Shown: positions 1 to 10,283 of the stretch, one piece after another | Position numbering within the stretch: position 1 is the stretch's first letter | Layout: each line of letters starts with the position of its first letter | Origin: Lewinella sp038528965 | GTDB lineage: Bacteria > Bacteroidota > Bacteroidia > Chitinophagales > Saprospiraceae | Direction of reading: 5' to 3' | Assembly (NCBI GenBank): GCA_038528965.1 | Contig: JBCBEC010000036.1 | Location: forward strand, 9,321 to 73,320 | DNA: 64,000 nt | Made by a program: the position numbers and the translations under genes | Notes under the pieces: generated by a model | Told to the model about the DNA's origin: nothing | Seen by the model: the letters and a program-made list of their open reading frames with translations, nothing else | Databases searched by the model: none

Positions 1-1
1 G

Positions 2-3000
2 TATCCGGTTGGTATTACCATTAATACCTTTGAAGCGGTAGACGCTTCAGGTAACTCTACCTTGTGTGATGTAAAGATCATCGTCAACGATTTCCACACG
101 CCGCCTACTTTCGAGTGTCCAGGCGATGTGACGACTACCAATGATTTTGGCGACTGTGGTGCCGTAGTAGATAATATTGAACCCTCTAATTTGGAGGATA
201 ACTGTATTGATAATGTGACCACCACGTTCCGTATTGAAGATGAAGATGGTAATGAGATAGCTAGCGGACTTGATGATGCTAGTGGAACCTTCTTTGAGCT
301 GGGCACCAGTACAGTTCGCTACGCGATTCAGGATATGCCTTTGCTGCTCATCACGGAAATCACCCATGACTTAAGTAATCCCGTAGATGGAACCGTCCCC
401 GTTCCAGTCTATGCGGCGGCTAACCCGGCCACTGCGGATTACCTAGAGATTACCAATTTCAACTCCGCCAACATGGATGTGAGTTGTCTGATGATTGAGC
501 GGATTACGGCTGCTGGTAGCGAAATGTACGCCGTACCCACCTTCACGATTTTAGCACCCGGTGAGGTTCTGACCATCCACTTCGGTGATGGTGTCGACTC
601 ACAATCCGATAATTACTTTAATGTACCCGGCGCGGCGGACCTGCCAGCCGATGAGCCTGCTGCTTACATCATTAGCTTGTCTCGCTCTATTCTGGATGTA
701 GCTGTGATCAATGGCTTTGATATTAGTGGTTTGGCAACTGCCGATAACTACAACTTAGCGGATCGTCCCGTATCTGATTATTGGTCTGGAACGGTTAGCC
801 CCATTTTCGGTGCGGGAATTATCCGAACTACCGTTTGGGATACTGATACCGCTGCTGACTATGTACCAGGAGAAGCCTGTTTTCCAACCACTATTGGTAG
901 CTTGAATCCTAGTTTGCCACAACCGACGCCTAACGGTACCAGTACGGCTATTCAAGCCCAGCCTACTACGCGGGTGGAATGCACACCGTTTACGGTAACG
1001 GTGACGGACGATGAGGATGCAGTTTGTGGCCTTTACGGTGATTACGCTACCTACGACGGCAGCGCCGAAACCGTGGACTACGGTGCTTGTGTAGAGTCGG
1101 TAGTAACCGTATCCGAATTCTTCACGGTAGCCGATGTCAATCTGGCTATTGCTGGTACGGCAGGGGATTTCTCTGATCTTACCTTCACCTTGATCAGCCC
1201 AGTAGGAACGGAAATTGAGTTACTAGCTGAGGAGTGTGCTGGAGCTACCGCCTTTGATTTCACCTTGGATGGTGATCCGGAATTAGCAGCTCCATTTGCT
1301 GATAACTGTGGCAACCTGGCCGGTGGTTTAGCACTGGTGCCAAGTGGAGATATTGAGGCCTTCAACGGTGAGCAAGCGCAGGGCGATTGGACGCTGCAGA
1401 TTGCGCATAATGGTGTCGTTACCACTGATCCGACTACCATTGATGCTTGGTCTCTGCTGTTGAGTGCACGTGAGCCTTATGATGATATGAGCGTCACCCT
1501 GGAAAACGACCTTGATCTCTGCGGTGCAGAATACACGTATTTACACCCGATTCTATTTGATAACTGTCTGGGAGGAACGGTGCAACTACAAATTACCTTC
1601 GAAGATGGTACGGTAGAGTTGGACCAGATGCTCCCCATATTCCCAGAAAACACGGAGTTTACCTACTTCTTTATGGTAGGAGAAACCGACGTACTTTACA
1701 CCTTGACAGACGCCGCGGGTAATGTTTCCACTTGCGGCTTCACCGTGACTGTTCTGGATACTCAGATTCCGGAAATTGAATGCCCGGATGATCTGGTAAT
1801 CCAGCTCGGTCCAGGTGAATGTGAAACGAACGCGTACCCGACTACACCAGTTTTTGAGTTTGATAACTGCCCGGATTATGTGCTGTCCTCTTTCCCTCCG
1901 GGAACACCGGTGCCAATTGGAGATACGGTTATCACGCTGATCATCACGGACGCTTCTGGAAATGCCGACTCTTGTACGTATAACTTGACAGTGCTGGAGT
2001 TTATGACCGATCAGGAGCTAGCTTGTATTGGGGAGCTGAATCTCTCCCTGGGCGCAAGCTGTGAAGCTACCGTGACGGCTGATATGGTATTGACCGGCGA
2101 TTTGTACCGCTGTTATGATAATTACATCGTGTCCGTTTACGAAGAGTTGCCTGGCCCGGGTATACTTCCTATTCCTACCTCACCTACGGTGACTGAGGAG
2201 TACGTGGGAGAAACGCTCTATGCTGAAATCTGCGATCCGGATACCGGTGAATGCTGCTGGGGTATTCTCAATATCGAATACAAACTCATTCCGGAGTTCA
2301 TCTGTCCACCGGATACGATAGTGCAGTGTACGGATATGACTAGCCCGGAATTGCTTGGCTTCCCAGAAGTAACTTCTTGTGTGCCTGGAGGCGCGATCAT
2401 AACTTTTGTGGATACGCTAATGGACAACGGTTCCTGTGGTGATCCACGCTTTGAAATTGCTCGTACCTGGACCGTAGCTGATGGTTTTGGCAACTCAGAT
2501 GATTGTGTGCAAACCATCATCATGGATGCCTTGGACTTAGACCAAGTCATGTTCCCTGAGAACTTTGATGGAATTGCTAATCCAGTACTTGACTGTGCTG
2601 CTGTCCTGGCTGATCCATCTTTGACAGATCCAGAAAACCTGGGCTATCCTACCATCAACGGTTTGAGTTTGCTGGATGCTATTTATTGCTCCGCAGCGAT
2701 GAACTACGACGATGAAGAATTCTTCATTTGTGATAACAGCTTTATCCTCTTCCGAACTTGGCGGGTAATCAACCAATGTTTGCCTAATCCGCTTACGGAT
2801 GTGCGTGAGTTTACGCAAATCATCCGCGTAGAAGATGCCGATGGTCCAGATCTGAACTGTCCAGAAGATGAGACCATTAGTGTTTCGCCCTTCAATTGTC
2901 TGGCTACTTATCAAGTGCCGATTCTTGACATCTTAGATGCTTGTTCGGAGGTGTCTTATCAGGTGGCCCTCAATGGGGATACGCTTACCACTGATCCTGA

Positions 3001-6000
3001 TAACATTTATATCCTGACTGGCTTGGAGCGTGGCGAACACACGATCACTTATTTGGCCCAGGACGCCTGTGGTATCCGTTCGCAGTGTGGCTTTGTACTG
3101 ACGGTGGAAGATCAAATCTCACCAGTTGCAATTTGCGATGATGAATTGAACGTCTCTATCGGCGGTGGCGATAGTGCCATTGGCTTATTGGGTCAGGCAC
3201 GCTTATTGGCAACGGATGTGGATGAAGGATCTACCGATAATTGCAGTACGGTTACCCTGGAGGTTCGCCGGAACTTCTGGGCCGATGGTGACTGTAGTGA
3301 TAATGCTGATGATTGGAGTCCGTGGGGTGATTTTGTTGATTTCTACTGCTGTGATATTAACCTCGAGGTTTACGTTGAGTTACGCGTCACGGATGCGGTA
3401 GGCAACCAAAATATCTGCTGGCAGGTAGTGACACCAGAGGATAAGATCAATCCGTTCTGCTTTGCACCAGCTGATGCGACCTTGTCTTGTACGGAGCTAC
3501 CGTTGGCCTTCTCGGGTGATATCGCTCAGGCTTATGATGATGACTTTGGAGGCACCTCTGCCATGATGTCGGCGATCTTTGGCAATGCCACTGGAACCGA
3601 TAACTGTGCGGTGGATACCATCGTGGAGCGTACACCCAATATTGACCTGAACGAATGTGGTTGGGGTACCATCACCCGCCGTTTCGAAGCCTGGCAATTG
3701 AAGCCTGCAGGTGATGAAAATGGTAATGGCGTAATTGATATCAATGAGGTGGATCGCTCCACCAACAGCTGTTCACAGCGGATCATCATTACCGAAGAAC
3801 ACGACTTTGTCATCGACTTCCCCGAGGATGCCGATGCTGACTGTGGCGACCCGGAAATCCCAACTATCATTACCGAAACCGATGGCTGCGATGTGCTTAG
3901 CATCAATATTAGTGATCCAGTCCGCTTCACTGCTACTGGCGATGAGTGCTACAAATTATCCATCACCTATGATGTCATCAACTGGTGCTTGTGGGATGGT
4001 GAATATACCGGCTTCGTAATCGATCGCATGACCGAGGACGACGGTGAGGCATTACCAATTGATCGCGCAGTGGAGGGCAATGAACGCCCTGTAGTTACCT
4101 ACGATGATGCCAACGGACTGTGTATCGATCGTCGTCATAACGATCGCGATGGTGATAGCTTCCTGGATAACTGTGAATCACCGCAGCTCCCGAACTTTGG
4201 TCGCTATATCTACACGCAGTTTGTGAAGGTCTACGATTCCACTGCTCCCACACTAACTGTGGGGACGTTTGGCGGACCTACTGATAATTGTCCTGATCTA
4301 TTACCCGGTCAGTTCGGCGACGATGATGGCGACTGCGAAGAAACCGTCAGTATTACTTTTAGTGTTTCGGATGATTGTGAGCTGTTTGATGGTGCTGGCA
4401 ACTTGGTCGTGAGTCTCGTATCTGCGGAGCTAGATGCCTTTGCGGTAGATGTAAACGGCGATAGTGATATTACCTCCAACGAATTCGTCAGCGACTTTGA
4501 TGTCATCGACTTCATTACCGACAATGGAGACGGAACATTTGTATTCAGTGGCTCTTACCCGATCATCACCGAAGCGATGGGGCCGAATATCGTTCACACG
4601 CTGCGCGTTTTGTTCGAGGATGGCTGTGGTCATCAAGTGAGCGAGTACATCGAGTTTGATATTATCGATTGTAAAGGACCCGCACCGATCTGTATCAATG
4701 GCCTCACGGCCACAGTTATGCCAACGGAAGACGGAGGCTGCGAAATGGCTATCTGGGCTGCTGACTTTGAAGGTTCACCCATCTACGATTGTTCGGGGCA
4801 AGGGCCGGAATTCAACATCTTTGGCCGCTCTAGGGTAACCTCCTACGCCATTTATCGCTTGGCCGATATTGAAGCTGATCCTGACTTTACTCCTGATCCA
4901 GCTGATACCGGATTGATCCTTACCAACGAGGATGAGGAAACCACCGTGGTTCGTATCTACGCCTTTGATGAGGAAGGTAATTCTGACTTCTGCGAAACCT
5001 ATGTCCTGGTGCAGCAGCACACTACCTGTAATAGTGGAGGTACGGGCACGTTGGCGGGTATCATTGCTACCGAGGATGCCGAAACAGTGGAAGGTGTGGA
5101 AGTGAGTATCAATGGCGGAGAGCAAACGATGGTAACTAACACGGATGGTACCTATAGCTTTGAGCTAGAGGCTGGCGGCGATTATTCGATTACACCCTAC
5201 CTCAATGCGGGTCCACTGAATGGTGTTTCCACCTTTGATATAGTCATCATGAGCAAGCATATCTTGGGTACAGAACAACTCGGTTCTCCCTATAAACTGC
5301 TGGCTGCTGATGTCAATAACTCACAGACGGTCACTACGCTGGATATGATCCGCTTACGCAAATTGATCCTGAACATTGAGACGGAGTTCCAGAACAATAC
5401 CAGTTGGCGATTCATTAACGCAGCCTACAGCTTCCCTAATACGGTTGATCCTTGGCAGGAAGAATTCCCAGAGCTGATCAGCATCAATAACCTTCCACCA
5501 GAGGTGCTAGAAGGGCAGGATTTTGTAGCCGTTAAGGTGGGGGATGTGAATGGTAGCGCACAAGCTAATGCCCTGGCTGGTGATGACCGCGAGCTCAATG
5601 GTACGTTCAACTTCACAGTTGAAAATGCGATCCTGGTTACTGGCAACGAATACACCGTAGCTGTCCGCGGATCGGATATTGGGAGTATCGAAGGTTTTCA
5701 GGGTACACTACAGCTGAATGGTGTAGAATTGATTGACATCGAATATGGTGCAGTCCAAGCAGAGAACTTCGGTTTACGTTTTGCCGAGCAAGGCCATCTC
5801 ACTATGTCGTGGAACAAGTCCTCCTACGCTGAAGCTTCGTTGGACAATGTCTTATTCAGTTTAGTGATTCGCGCAACGGCCGATACGGAATTAAGCGATG
5901 CGATAAGTATTAACAATCGCTACACCGCAGCAGAAGCATACGGCAATGGCAACACCATGAATGTGGATGTGGTATTTGAAGGTCAGGATGCCACACAAGG

Positions 6001-6292
6001 TGTCTTTGCGCTCTACCAAAATGTACCCAATCCGTTCCAGACCGAAACCTTGATTGGCTTCAATTTGCCGGAAGACGCCGAAGCGACCTTAACGGTAAGC
6101 GACGCTAGTGGTCGGATATTAACCATTTTAAAGGGCGATTATGCTGCTGGTTACAATACCATCCACCTGAAGAAGAGCCAGATTCAAGGTGCTAGTGGGG
6201 TGCTCAGTTACACCTTAAGCACCAAAGGAACCAGCAAAACTGGTCAGCTTGAAGAACGTACAGCTACCAAGAAAATGGTAGTTCTAAAATAA
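2..6292 (+). CDS. Giant secreted HYR-repeat adhesin with lamin-tail, P-domain and T9SS sorting domain (5' partial)
   Basis: The reading frame is open to the left edge; a TTG at 62 is internal, because the codons before it (VDASGNSTLCDVKI) continue a typical HYR domain. About 2096 residues are visible. Counting from base 2: HYR at 1-40; a lamin-tail-like domain at about 110-196; a proprotein-convertase P-like domain at about 385-490 (FSDLTFTLISPVGTE...GDWTLQI); many Cys-rich HYR/Ig-like units at about 500-1680 ending in 'DxxGN...C.F.V.V'; a carboxypeptidase-regulatory-like domain near 1690; a dockerin-like segment near 1740-1850 (AADVNNSQTVTTLDMIRLRKLIL); a cohesin-like segment; and a C-terminal type IX sorting domain at about 2000-2096 (LYQNVPNPFQTETLIGFNLP). 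Predicted role is cell-surface or extracellular adhesion and matrix interaction after T9SS export. Specific ligands cannot be inferred. A strong terminator follows. Confidence 0.9.
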   Translation, partial: YPVGITINTFEAVDASGNSTLCDVKIIVNDFHTPPTFECPGDVTTTNDFGDCGAVVDNIEPSNLEDNCIDNVTTTFRIEDEDGNEIASGLDDASGTFFELGTSTVRYAIQDMPLLLITEITHDLSNPVDGTVPVPVYAAANPATADYLEITNFNSANMDVSCLMIERITAAGSEMYAVPTFTILAPGEVLTIHFGDGVDSQSDNYFNVPGAADLPADEPAAYIISLSRSILDVAVINGFDISGLATADNYNLADRPVSDYWSGTVSPIFGAGIIRTTVWDTDTAADYVPGEACFPTTIGSLNPSLPQPTPNGTSTAIQAQPTTRVECTPFTVTVTDDEDAVCGLYGDYATYDGSAETVDYGACVESVVTVSEFFTVADVNLAIAGTAGDFSDLTFTLISPVGTEIELLAEECAGATAFDFTLDGDPELAAPFADNCGNLAGGLALVPSGDIEAFNGEQAQGDWTLQIAHNGVVTTDPTTIDAWSLLLSAREPYDDMSVTLENDLDLCGAEYTYLHPILFDNCLGGTVQLQITFEDGTVELDQMLPIFPENTEFTYFFMVGETDVLYTLTDAAGNVSTCGFTVTVLDTQIPEIECPDDLVIQLGPGECETNAYPTTPVFEFDNCPDYVLSSFPPGTPVPIGDTVITLIITDASGNADSCTYNLTVLEFMTDQELACIGELNLSLGASCEATVTADMVLTGDLYRCYDNYIVSVYEELPGPGILPIPTSPTVTEEYVGETLYAEICDPDTGECCWGILNIEYKLIPEFICPPDTIVQCTDMTSPELLGFPEVTSCVPGGAIITFVDTLMDNGSCGDPRFEIARTWTVADGFGNSDDCVQTIIMDALDLDQVMFPENFDGIANPVLDCAAVLADPSLTDPENLGYPTINGLSLLDAIYCSAAMNYDDEEFFICDNSFILFRTWRVINQCLPNPLTDVREFTQIIRVEDADGPDLNCPEDETISVSPFNCLATYQVPILDILDACSEVSYQVALNGDTLTTDPDNIYILTGLERGEHTITYLAQDACGIRSQCGFVLTVEDQISPVAICDDELNVSIGGGDSAIGLLGQARLLATDVDEGSTDNCSTVTLEVRRNFWADGDCSDNADDWSPWGDFVDFYCCDINLEVYVELRVTDAVGNQNICWQVVTPEDKINPFCFAPADATLSCTELPLAFSGDIAQAYDDDFGGTSAMMSAIFGNATGTDNCAVDTIVERTPNIDLNECGWGTITRRFEAWQLKPAGDENGNGVIDINEVDRSTNSCSQRIIITEEHDFVIDFPEDADADCGDPEIPTIITETDGCDVLSINISDPVRFTATGDECYKLSITYDVINWCLWDGEYTGFVIDRMTEDDGEALPIDRAVEGNERPVVTYDDANGLCIDRRHNDRDGDSFLDNCESPQLPNFGRYIYTQFVKVYDSTAPTLTVGTFGGPTDNCPDLLPGQFGDDDGDCEETVSITFSVSDDCELFDGAGNLVVSLVSAELDAFAVDVNGDSDITSNEFVSDFDVIDFITDNGDGTFVFSGSYPIITEAMGPNIVHTLRVLFEDGCGHQVSEYIEFDIIDCKGPAPICINGLTATVMPTEDGGCEMAIWAADFEGSPIYDCSGQGPEFNIFGRSRVTSYAIYRLADIEADPDFTPDPADTGLILTNEDEETTVVRIYAFDEEGNSDFCETYVLVQQHTTCNSGGTGTLAGIIATEDAETVEGVEVSINGGEQTMVTNTDGTYSFELEAGGDYSITPYLNAGPLNGVSTFDIVIMSKHILGTEQLGSPYKLLAADVNNSQTVTTLDMIRLRKLILNIETEFQNNTSWRFINAAYSFPNTVDPWQEEFPELISINNLPPEVLEGQDFVAVKVGDVNGSAQANALAGDDRELNGTFNFTVENAILVTGNEYTVAVRGSDIGSIEGFQGTLQLNGVELIDIEYGAVQAENFGLRFAEQGHLTMSWNKSSYAEASLDNVLFSLVIRATADTELSDAISINNRYTAAEAYGNGNTMNVDVVFEGQDATQGVFALYQNVPNPFQTETLIGFNLPEDAEATLTVSDASGRILTILKGDYAAGYNTIHLKKSQIQGASGVLSYTLSTKGTSKTGQLEERTATKKMVVLK

Positions 6293-6324
6293 TTTTTTAG
6301 GTCAGGGAATTATCGGAGGACTAA

Positions 6325-6341
6325 GAGTTCTCCGAGAACTC
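6325..6341. repeat. 17-nt near-perfect palindrome GAGTTCTC-C-GAGAACTC
   Basis: An 8-bp inverted repeat around one base, just after the adhesin stop codon and before the main terminator. Its 15-nt core (AGTTCTCCGAGAACT) recurs exactly at 51034-51048, so it is probably a dispersed palindrome rather than a gene-specific site. Confidence 0.6.
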
Positions 6342-6347
6342 CCCTAT

Positions 6348-6392
6348 AAAGAAACCCCGAGCAGTTGCGTACTGCTCGGGGCTTTCTTCTTT
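6348..6392. terminator. Strong bidirectional-type terminator hairpin
   Basis: An 11-bp GC-rich stem (CCCCGAGCAGT at 6355-6365 with ACTGCTCGGGG at 6371-6381), loop TGCGT, flanked by A-rich sequence on the left and a T-rich tract on the right. It ends the adhesin gene and lies downstream of the convergent secreted-protein gene. Confidence 0.9.
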
Positions 6393-6506
6393 AAGAGATT
6401 TGGCTTTGGAGGAAATGGCGAAAATTCCGTTTTCAAGGTATAAACACGTTAACGCATTAACGTGGCTACACCAAAATTTTGCCACCCATTTTCACCATTT
6501 CTCATC

Positions 6507-9500
6507 CTATTCCGTAGCCTTAATCACCCTTGTCATTTGCTCAATGCGGTCATCCATAAAGCGCAGATAATACACGCCATCTGGATAAGCGTAAAGCGAT
6601 AATTGTCCGGTGTAGCGGCCGTTGTATTGTGGTAACTGCGTATCGTACAGCAAGCTGCCTTTCGCATCGTAGACTTTTACCGGAAGGAAAACAGAGTTGG
6701 CTTCCAAGCCAGGTAACTCCACCCGAAATACACCTAGCGTAGGGTTGGGGTAAACCAATACCGCCGCACTGCCGATAGTAATAGTTTCGGTAGAATTAAT
6801 GATATCTAGCATGATATCTACCGTTACGGTACAGCCCAAAGAGTCTTCTACCACCATGGTATAATCACCGGCTGCCAGGTTCTCGAATAATGGATTGCCT
6901 TGACTGTCTCCGTTGAGGGTATAAGTGTACGGAGGTACCCCATTTTCTACGGCAATCTCAATCTGGCCATCATTGGCATTTTCAGTACTTTCACCCATGA
7001 CGGTAGCGGTGAGGAACTCCAGCGTACAGCTGCCTACAACTACTGTTTCGGAGTAGGTACAATCACCAGCACCAGCAATAATTACCTCATATTCTCCGGC
7101 GGCAAGACCAGTAAAGGTGCTTCCTTCTGAGAAAGTGGTGCCACCGTCAATACTGTAGGTGAATGGGCCAACCCCATCTGTAGCGAAGACCATGATGGTC
7201 CCATCTCCAGCACCTGCAGATGATTCTAGGGCTACTTCTACCTCACCGTCCAGTGTACAAGTGAAGATGGCGCAAAAGTCGTTGGTTTCCGAAGCTCCAA
7301 ACTCACCCGTGCTTGTAAGCAGAGGAAGACCATCAGCATCGGTGATCTCGTAATTACCTTCGCCGAACTGGCAGCAGATACCGTCGCCAAAAGAGTCGAA
7401 TATGGTAAAGGTGTAACACTCATCAGGGTCCAGGCAGAAACGTTCTTGAATCTCTGTGAACTGGTCACTGTACGGGCCACCTTCGTATAGTAGTACACCA
7501 TTCTCGTTGCTGACCTCCCAGGTGGTTTCGTTCGGATACTCATCGGTGAGGATATTCAAAAAGATGTCCACTCCATCGAGTAGTACCTCAATCTCGCGGG
7601 TGAAGGAATCATTCTCGGGGCGTTGATCCGGCACACCATTGGGGTTAGTGGTAGTAATTTCTAAGGTATTTATGCCATCGATAGCGCCAGTAATGAAGGC
7701 GGTGAGGTTGGCAGAGGCGCCACTCTCCAGGCTGCCTTCCCAGGTGATCGGGTCGAGCGGAGTACCATTTAGACTTAGCTCCACCGTCAAACTCGTGAGC
7801 GTATCCGTACCCAGGTTGGTCACTTCCAACTCTAATGGGAAGGAATCACCACACTGTAATGATGCACCGATATTGATTGCACTGGCGGAGGCATCAAAAC
7901 GAGCCAGATGACTGACCACAGCGCCTAAAGTATCATTGCGCACCAGATCATCGTCCGGTGCGGTAGCGAAAAGGGTAAACTCATAATCACCAATGGTGGA
8001 CATATCTACGGTAGGTCCAAAGGTGTGGATGTAACTGCTATCGGGCAGTATCGTTTGGGTGACCTGATCAATAACTTCTGGCGCACCTTCAAACACATAA
8101 CCAATGCTAAACGATTCGATGGTATCTAGGCCAATGTTTCGCACTTCAACCGATACGGTTTCCATTGTCGTAAGCTCCGCAGCATTAAGGGGACTTACCA
8201 AGGCGCGTACGGCTAAGTCGGTAGTGTCTTTGCCCATTACAAAGGAGATAATTCGCGTACGAACCTCAATTGGCCCTGCGTATTCGGTGGTGTACCAGAA
8301 GGTTCGATCATCAACCGGGTCAATGGTCATGTGGGCGTAGTCGCCAAAGCGCCCTCCTGATAAGATACTGCTTTCTCCTGCTACCACTTCGACTTCCGGG
8401 ATGGTCATTTCACCCAGCGGATCACTCGCGCGGCGGCCGGTAAAGCGTACACCCACGTAGGTATCTTCACTACTTACGTTGTAGCCTAGCGCAATATTCC
8501 CCCGGTCGTCCATTTGTACGCTGCTCATAAACCGGTGCAAACCATCATCTGGTGCCCAGGTGCCTTCTTGAAATAATTCCCAATCAGTGGTACCACTGCG
8601 ACGCATTTCTACCCAGCGGATGCCCGCCAGGTCATTGCCATTTGCATCCGTCATGTGACACATAACCATGGCTTCGTACGAACCAAAATTGCGGTACACC
8701 GCCTGGTTCATCACTACTTCGGGGATGCCATCCAGTCCACTGCCGTTCAATTGCGGTATACAGGCAAAACCAAAGCCTGGTGCAGCGCAGGCGTAGGCAT
8801 CAAAGGGAGAGGTAGGGACGGTGGTATTACTTACCGTAGTGTTATCCGGATTGTCAAAGTCAACATCTACTGCGTAGATTTCAATGGCATCTTCTAGTCC
8901 GACTCCCCAGGAAGAGTCGTTGAGCGTCACGAGTAGCGGATCACTATTTGGCGTGTTAGCGCCTGTCCAATCTACTGGTGTTGCTACCAAAAAGCCTCCT
9001 TCGGAGCCCGTATAGCCCGGTAGGCTAATCCGTTGTATGCTCACCATGGCTTCCGTGTTGAGGATAGCCTCACGATCGATAAAGTAAGCGTGCAAGGTGC
9101 CCGGCCCACCTTCGTTGGTGGTCACCGTGTAGGTATCGCCCCAGATCCCGTACTTAGGATAATCAGGAAAACTGGGCGTAGCAAAATTGTAGGCATCCCA
9201 GGCGCCCAGTGGATCGTCCGTTTGCGAAATAGCAACCAGCAGTTGGCTACCACTAGGGAATTCCGTGATCAACCAGCGGTTAACTTCTTGATCGTAGAGG
9301 ATGATGGGGTCCCCGGCGGAAGAAAAGCCCAAATCGCTCCAAATGGTATTGGCCGAGAAGGTATTGATTAAGTTGCCTTGCTTATCAAATACGCCTAAGC
9401 GCGTAGCATTTACCGCTTGTAGGTAATAATTCAAACCAATGTCCCCGGAAGGATCATTTGGGGAAGTACCTGAGGTAATACCGTCAATGTTGACCAATAA

Positions 9501-9830
9501 TTCTACAATGGAGCTATCTCCGTTGAGACTACTTTGGCGAATGGGATCTTCCATTCTCAGCTGTCGCTCCGGAAATGCTAAGTTTTGCTTGCCACGCCCC
9601 TGAAAGTTTTCGGGTACCGAACGCGGCTTTTTCATAAGCTTGCGGCGTTCGGGATCAGTCGGAGGAACGGGAATCAACTGTCGTACCGGGCGTGTGCTAC
9701 CCAGGTATTCAGCATACGTTACTTCGACGGTGGCTTCAATAGATTGAGTGGTGGAAATTGATTGTGCCTGGCTAGGTTGGGCGAGCCAAAGCAATCCTCC
9801 GAGCAGGAGGAACATACTAGTCCTGATCAT
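6507..9830 (-). CDS. Secreted multidomain protein, CARDB-like/SprB repeats, T9SS sorting domain
   Basis: 1107 residues. A signal peptide ends near residue 22 (LLWLAQPSQAQ). A large N-terminal domain (about 85-530) is typical of uncharacterised Bacteroidota secreted proteins. Two CARDB-like Ig domains follow (about 545-740; DLAVRALVSPLNAAE, EVTNLGTDTLTSL). Next is a Cys-containing module with the signature SFGDGICC (about 755-860), shared with the 2400-aa protease elsewhere in the window. Two SprB-type repeats (FTYSIDGGTTFS, YTYTLNGDSQGN) lie at about 880-1020, and a type A sorting domain at about 1030-1107 (VYPNPTLGVFRVELPG ... DGVYYLRF). Known biology: such C-terminal domains direct export and surface attachment through the type IX system. 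No catalytic motif was recognised, so the function stays open. It converges on the adhesin gene. Confidence 0.88.
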   Translation of the reverse strand: MIRTSMFLLLGGLLWLAQPSQAQSISTTQSIEATVEVTYAEYLGSTRPVRQLIPVPPTDPERRKLMKKPRSVPENFQGRGKQNLAFPERQLRMEDPIRQSSLNGDSSIVELLVNIDGITSGTSPNDPSGDIGLNYYLQAVNATRLGVFDKQGNLINTFSANTIWSDLGFSSAGDPIILYDQEVNRWLITEFPSGSQLLVAISQTDDPLGAWDAYNFATPSFPDYPKYGIWGDTYTVTTNEGGPGTLHAYFIDREAILNTEAMVSIQRISLPGYTGSEGGFLVATPVDWTGANTPNSDPLLVTLNDSSWGVGLEDAIEIYAVDVDFDNPDNTTVSNTTVPTSPFDAYACAAPGFGFACIPQLNGSGLDGIPEVVMNQAVYRNFGSYEAMVMCHMTDANGNDLAGIRWVEMRRSGTTDWELFQEGTWAPDDGLHRFMSSVQMDDRGNIALGYNVSSEDTYVGVRFTGRRASDPLGEMTIPEVEVVAGESSILSGGRFGDYAHMTIDPVDDRTFWYTTEYAGPIEVRTRIISFVMGKDTTDLAVRALVSPLNAAELTTMETVSVEVRNIGLDTIESFSIGYVFEGAPEVIDQVTQTILPDSSYIHTFGPTVDMSTIGDYEFTLFATAPDDDLVRNDTLGAVVSHLARFDASASAINIGASLQCGDSFPLELEVTNLGTDTLTSLTVELSLNGTPLDPITWEGSLESGASANLTAFITGAIDGINTLEITTTNPNGVPDQRPENDSFTREIEVLLDGVDIFLNILTDEYPNETTWEVSNENGVLLYEGGPYSDQFTEIQERFCLDPDECYTFTIFDSFGDGICCQFGEGNYEITDADGLPLLTSTGEFGASETNDFCAIFTCTLDGEVEVALESSAGAGDGTIMVFATDGVGPFTYSIDGGTTFSEGSTFTGLAAGEYEVIIAGAGDCTYSETVVVGSCTLEFLTATVMGESTENANDGQIEIAVENGVPPYTYTLNGDSQGNPLFENLAAGDYTMVVEDSLGCTVTVDIMLDIINSTETITIGSAAVLVYPNPTLGVFRVELPGLEANSVFLPVKVYDAKGSLLYDTQLPQYNGRYTGQLSLYAYPDGVYYLRFMDDRIEQMTRVIKATE

Positions 9831-10283
9831 GTGTTAATGTGAATAAGTTGATGTATAGACTCGAACTCCAGTGGGTGATTCAGCGCCACAAACTAAAGAC
9901 AATTTGCGCAGAGGCTAGCTAAACACCTTCTGATTTGTCTGGGAGGGAACTGAAATCGCTCTCCGGAGTGTTCGATTTTATATACCGGCTGACAAACCCT
10001 CCTCTGGAATCGGTCTGGTTAATAGGTGCTTTAGGTGTTTGGCTCTTCGGTGAGCGTATCCACCAATTTATTTTAGGCTTGCATCAAATAGGAAAGACGA
10101 TAGACCAACAAATAACACGAAACAGACATCCGCTGTCGTTAGCTTTTGGTGGATAAAAGTAACATTCGTCCTGCCAAAATTGACCGCCGTATAGAAAGCT
10201 GGTACGAATGCTTCGAGGATTACGACCTGAGTAATATTTACCTTACATTTGAAGTAACACCTTATTAAACTAAATTCAAATTT
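9831..10283. other. Intergenic region between divergent genes
   Basis: 453 bases between the divergently transcribed secreted protein and the M48 peptidase. I see no convincing coding sequence. A 73-codon reading frame on the + strand lacks any recognisable features. A perfect Bacteroidota -7 box lies at 10244-10251; nothing else is structured enough to call. Confidence 0.5.
10244..10251 (+). promoter_or_regulatory. Bacteroidota -7 promoter box TACATTTG
   Basis: An exact match to TAnnTTTG, 33 nt before the ATG of the M48 peptidase gene. No clear -33 TTG at the expected spacing. Confidence 0.5.

Noticed and set aside
9840..9885. Stretch on the minus strand resembling a T-arm (GGAGTTCGAGTCT)
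   Set aside because: No acceptor, D or anticodon stems can be drawn around it and no CCA or discriminator pattern fits a tRNA.
9935..10156. 73-codon + strand frame upstream of the M48 peptidase
   Set aside because: Overlaps an equally long opposite frame, ends before a good promoter box, and resembles no known protein.
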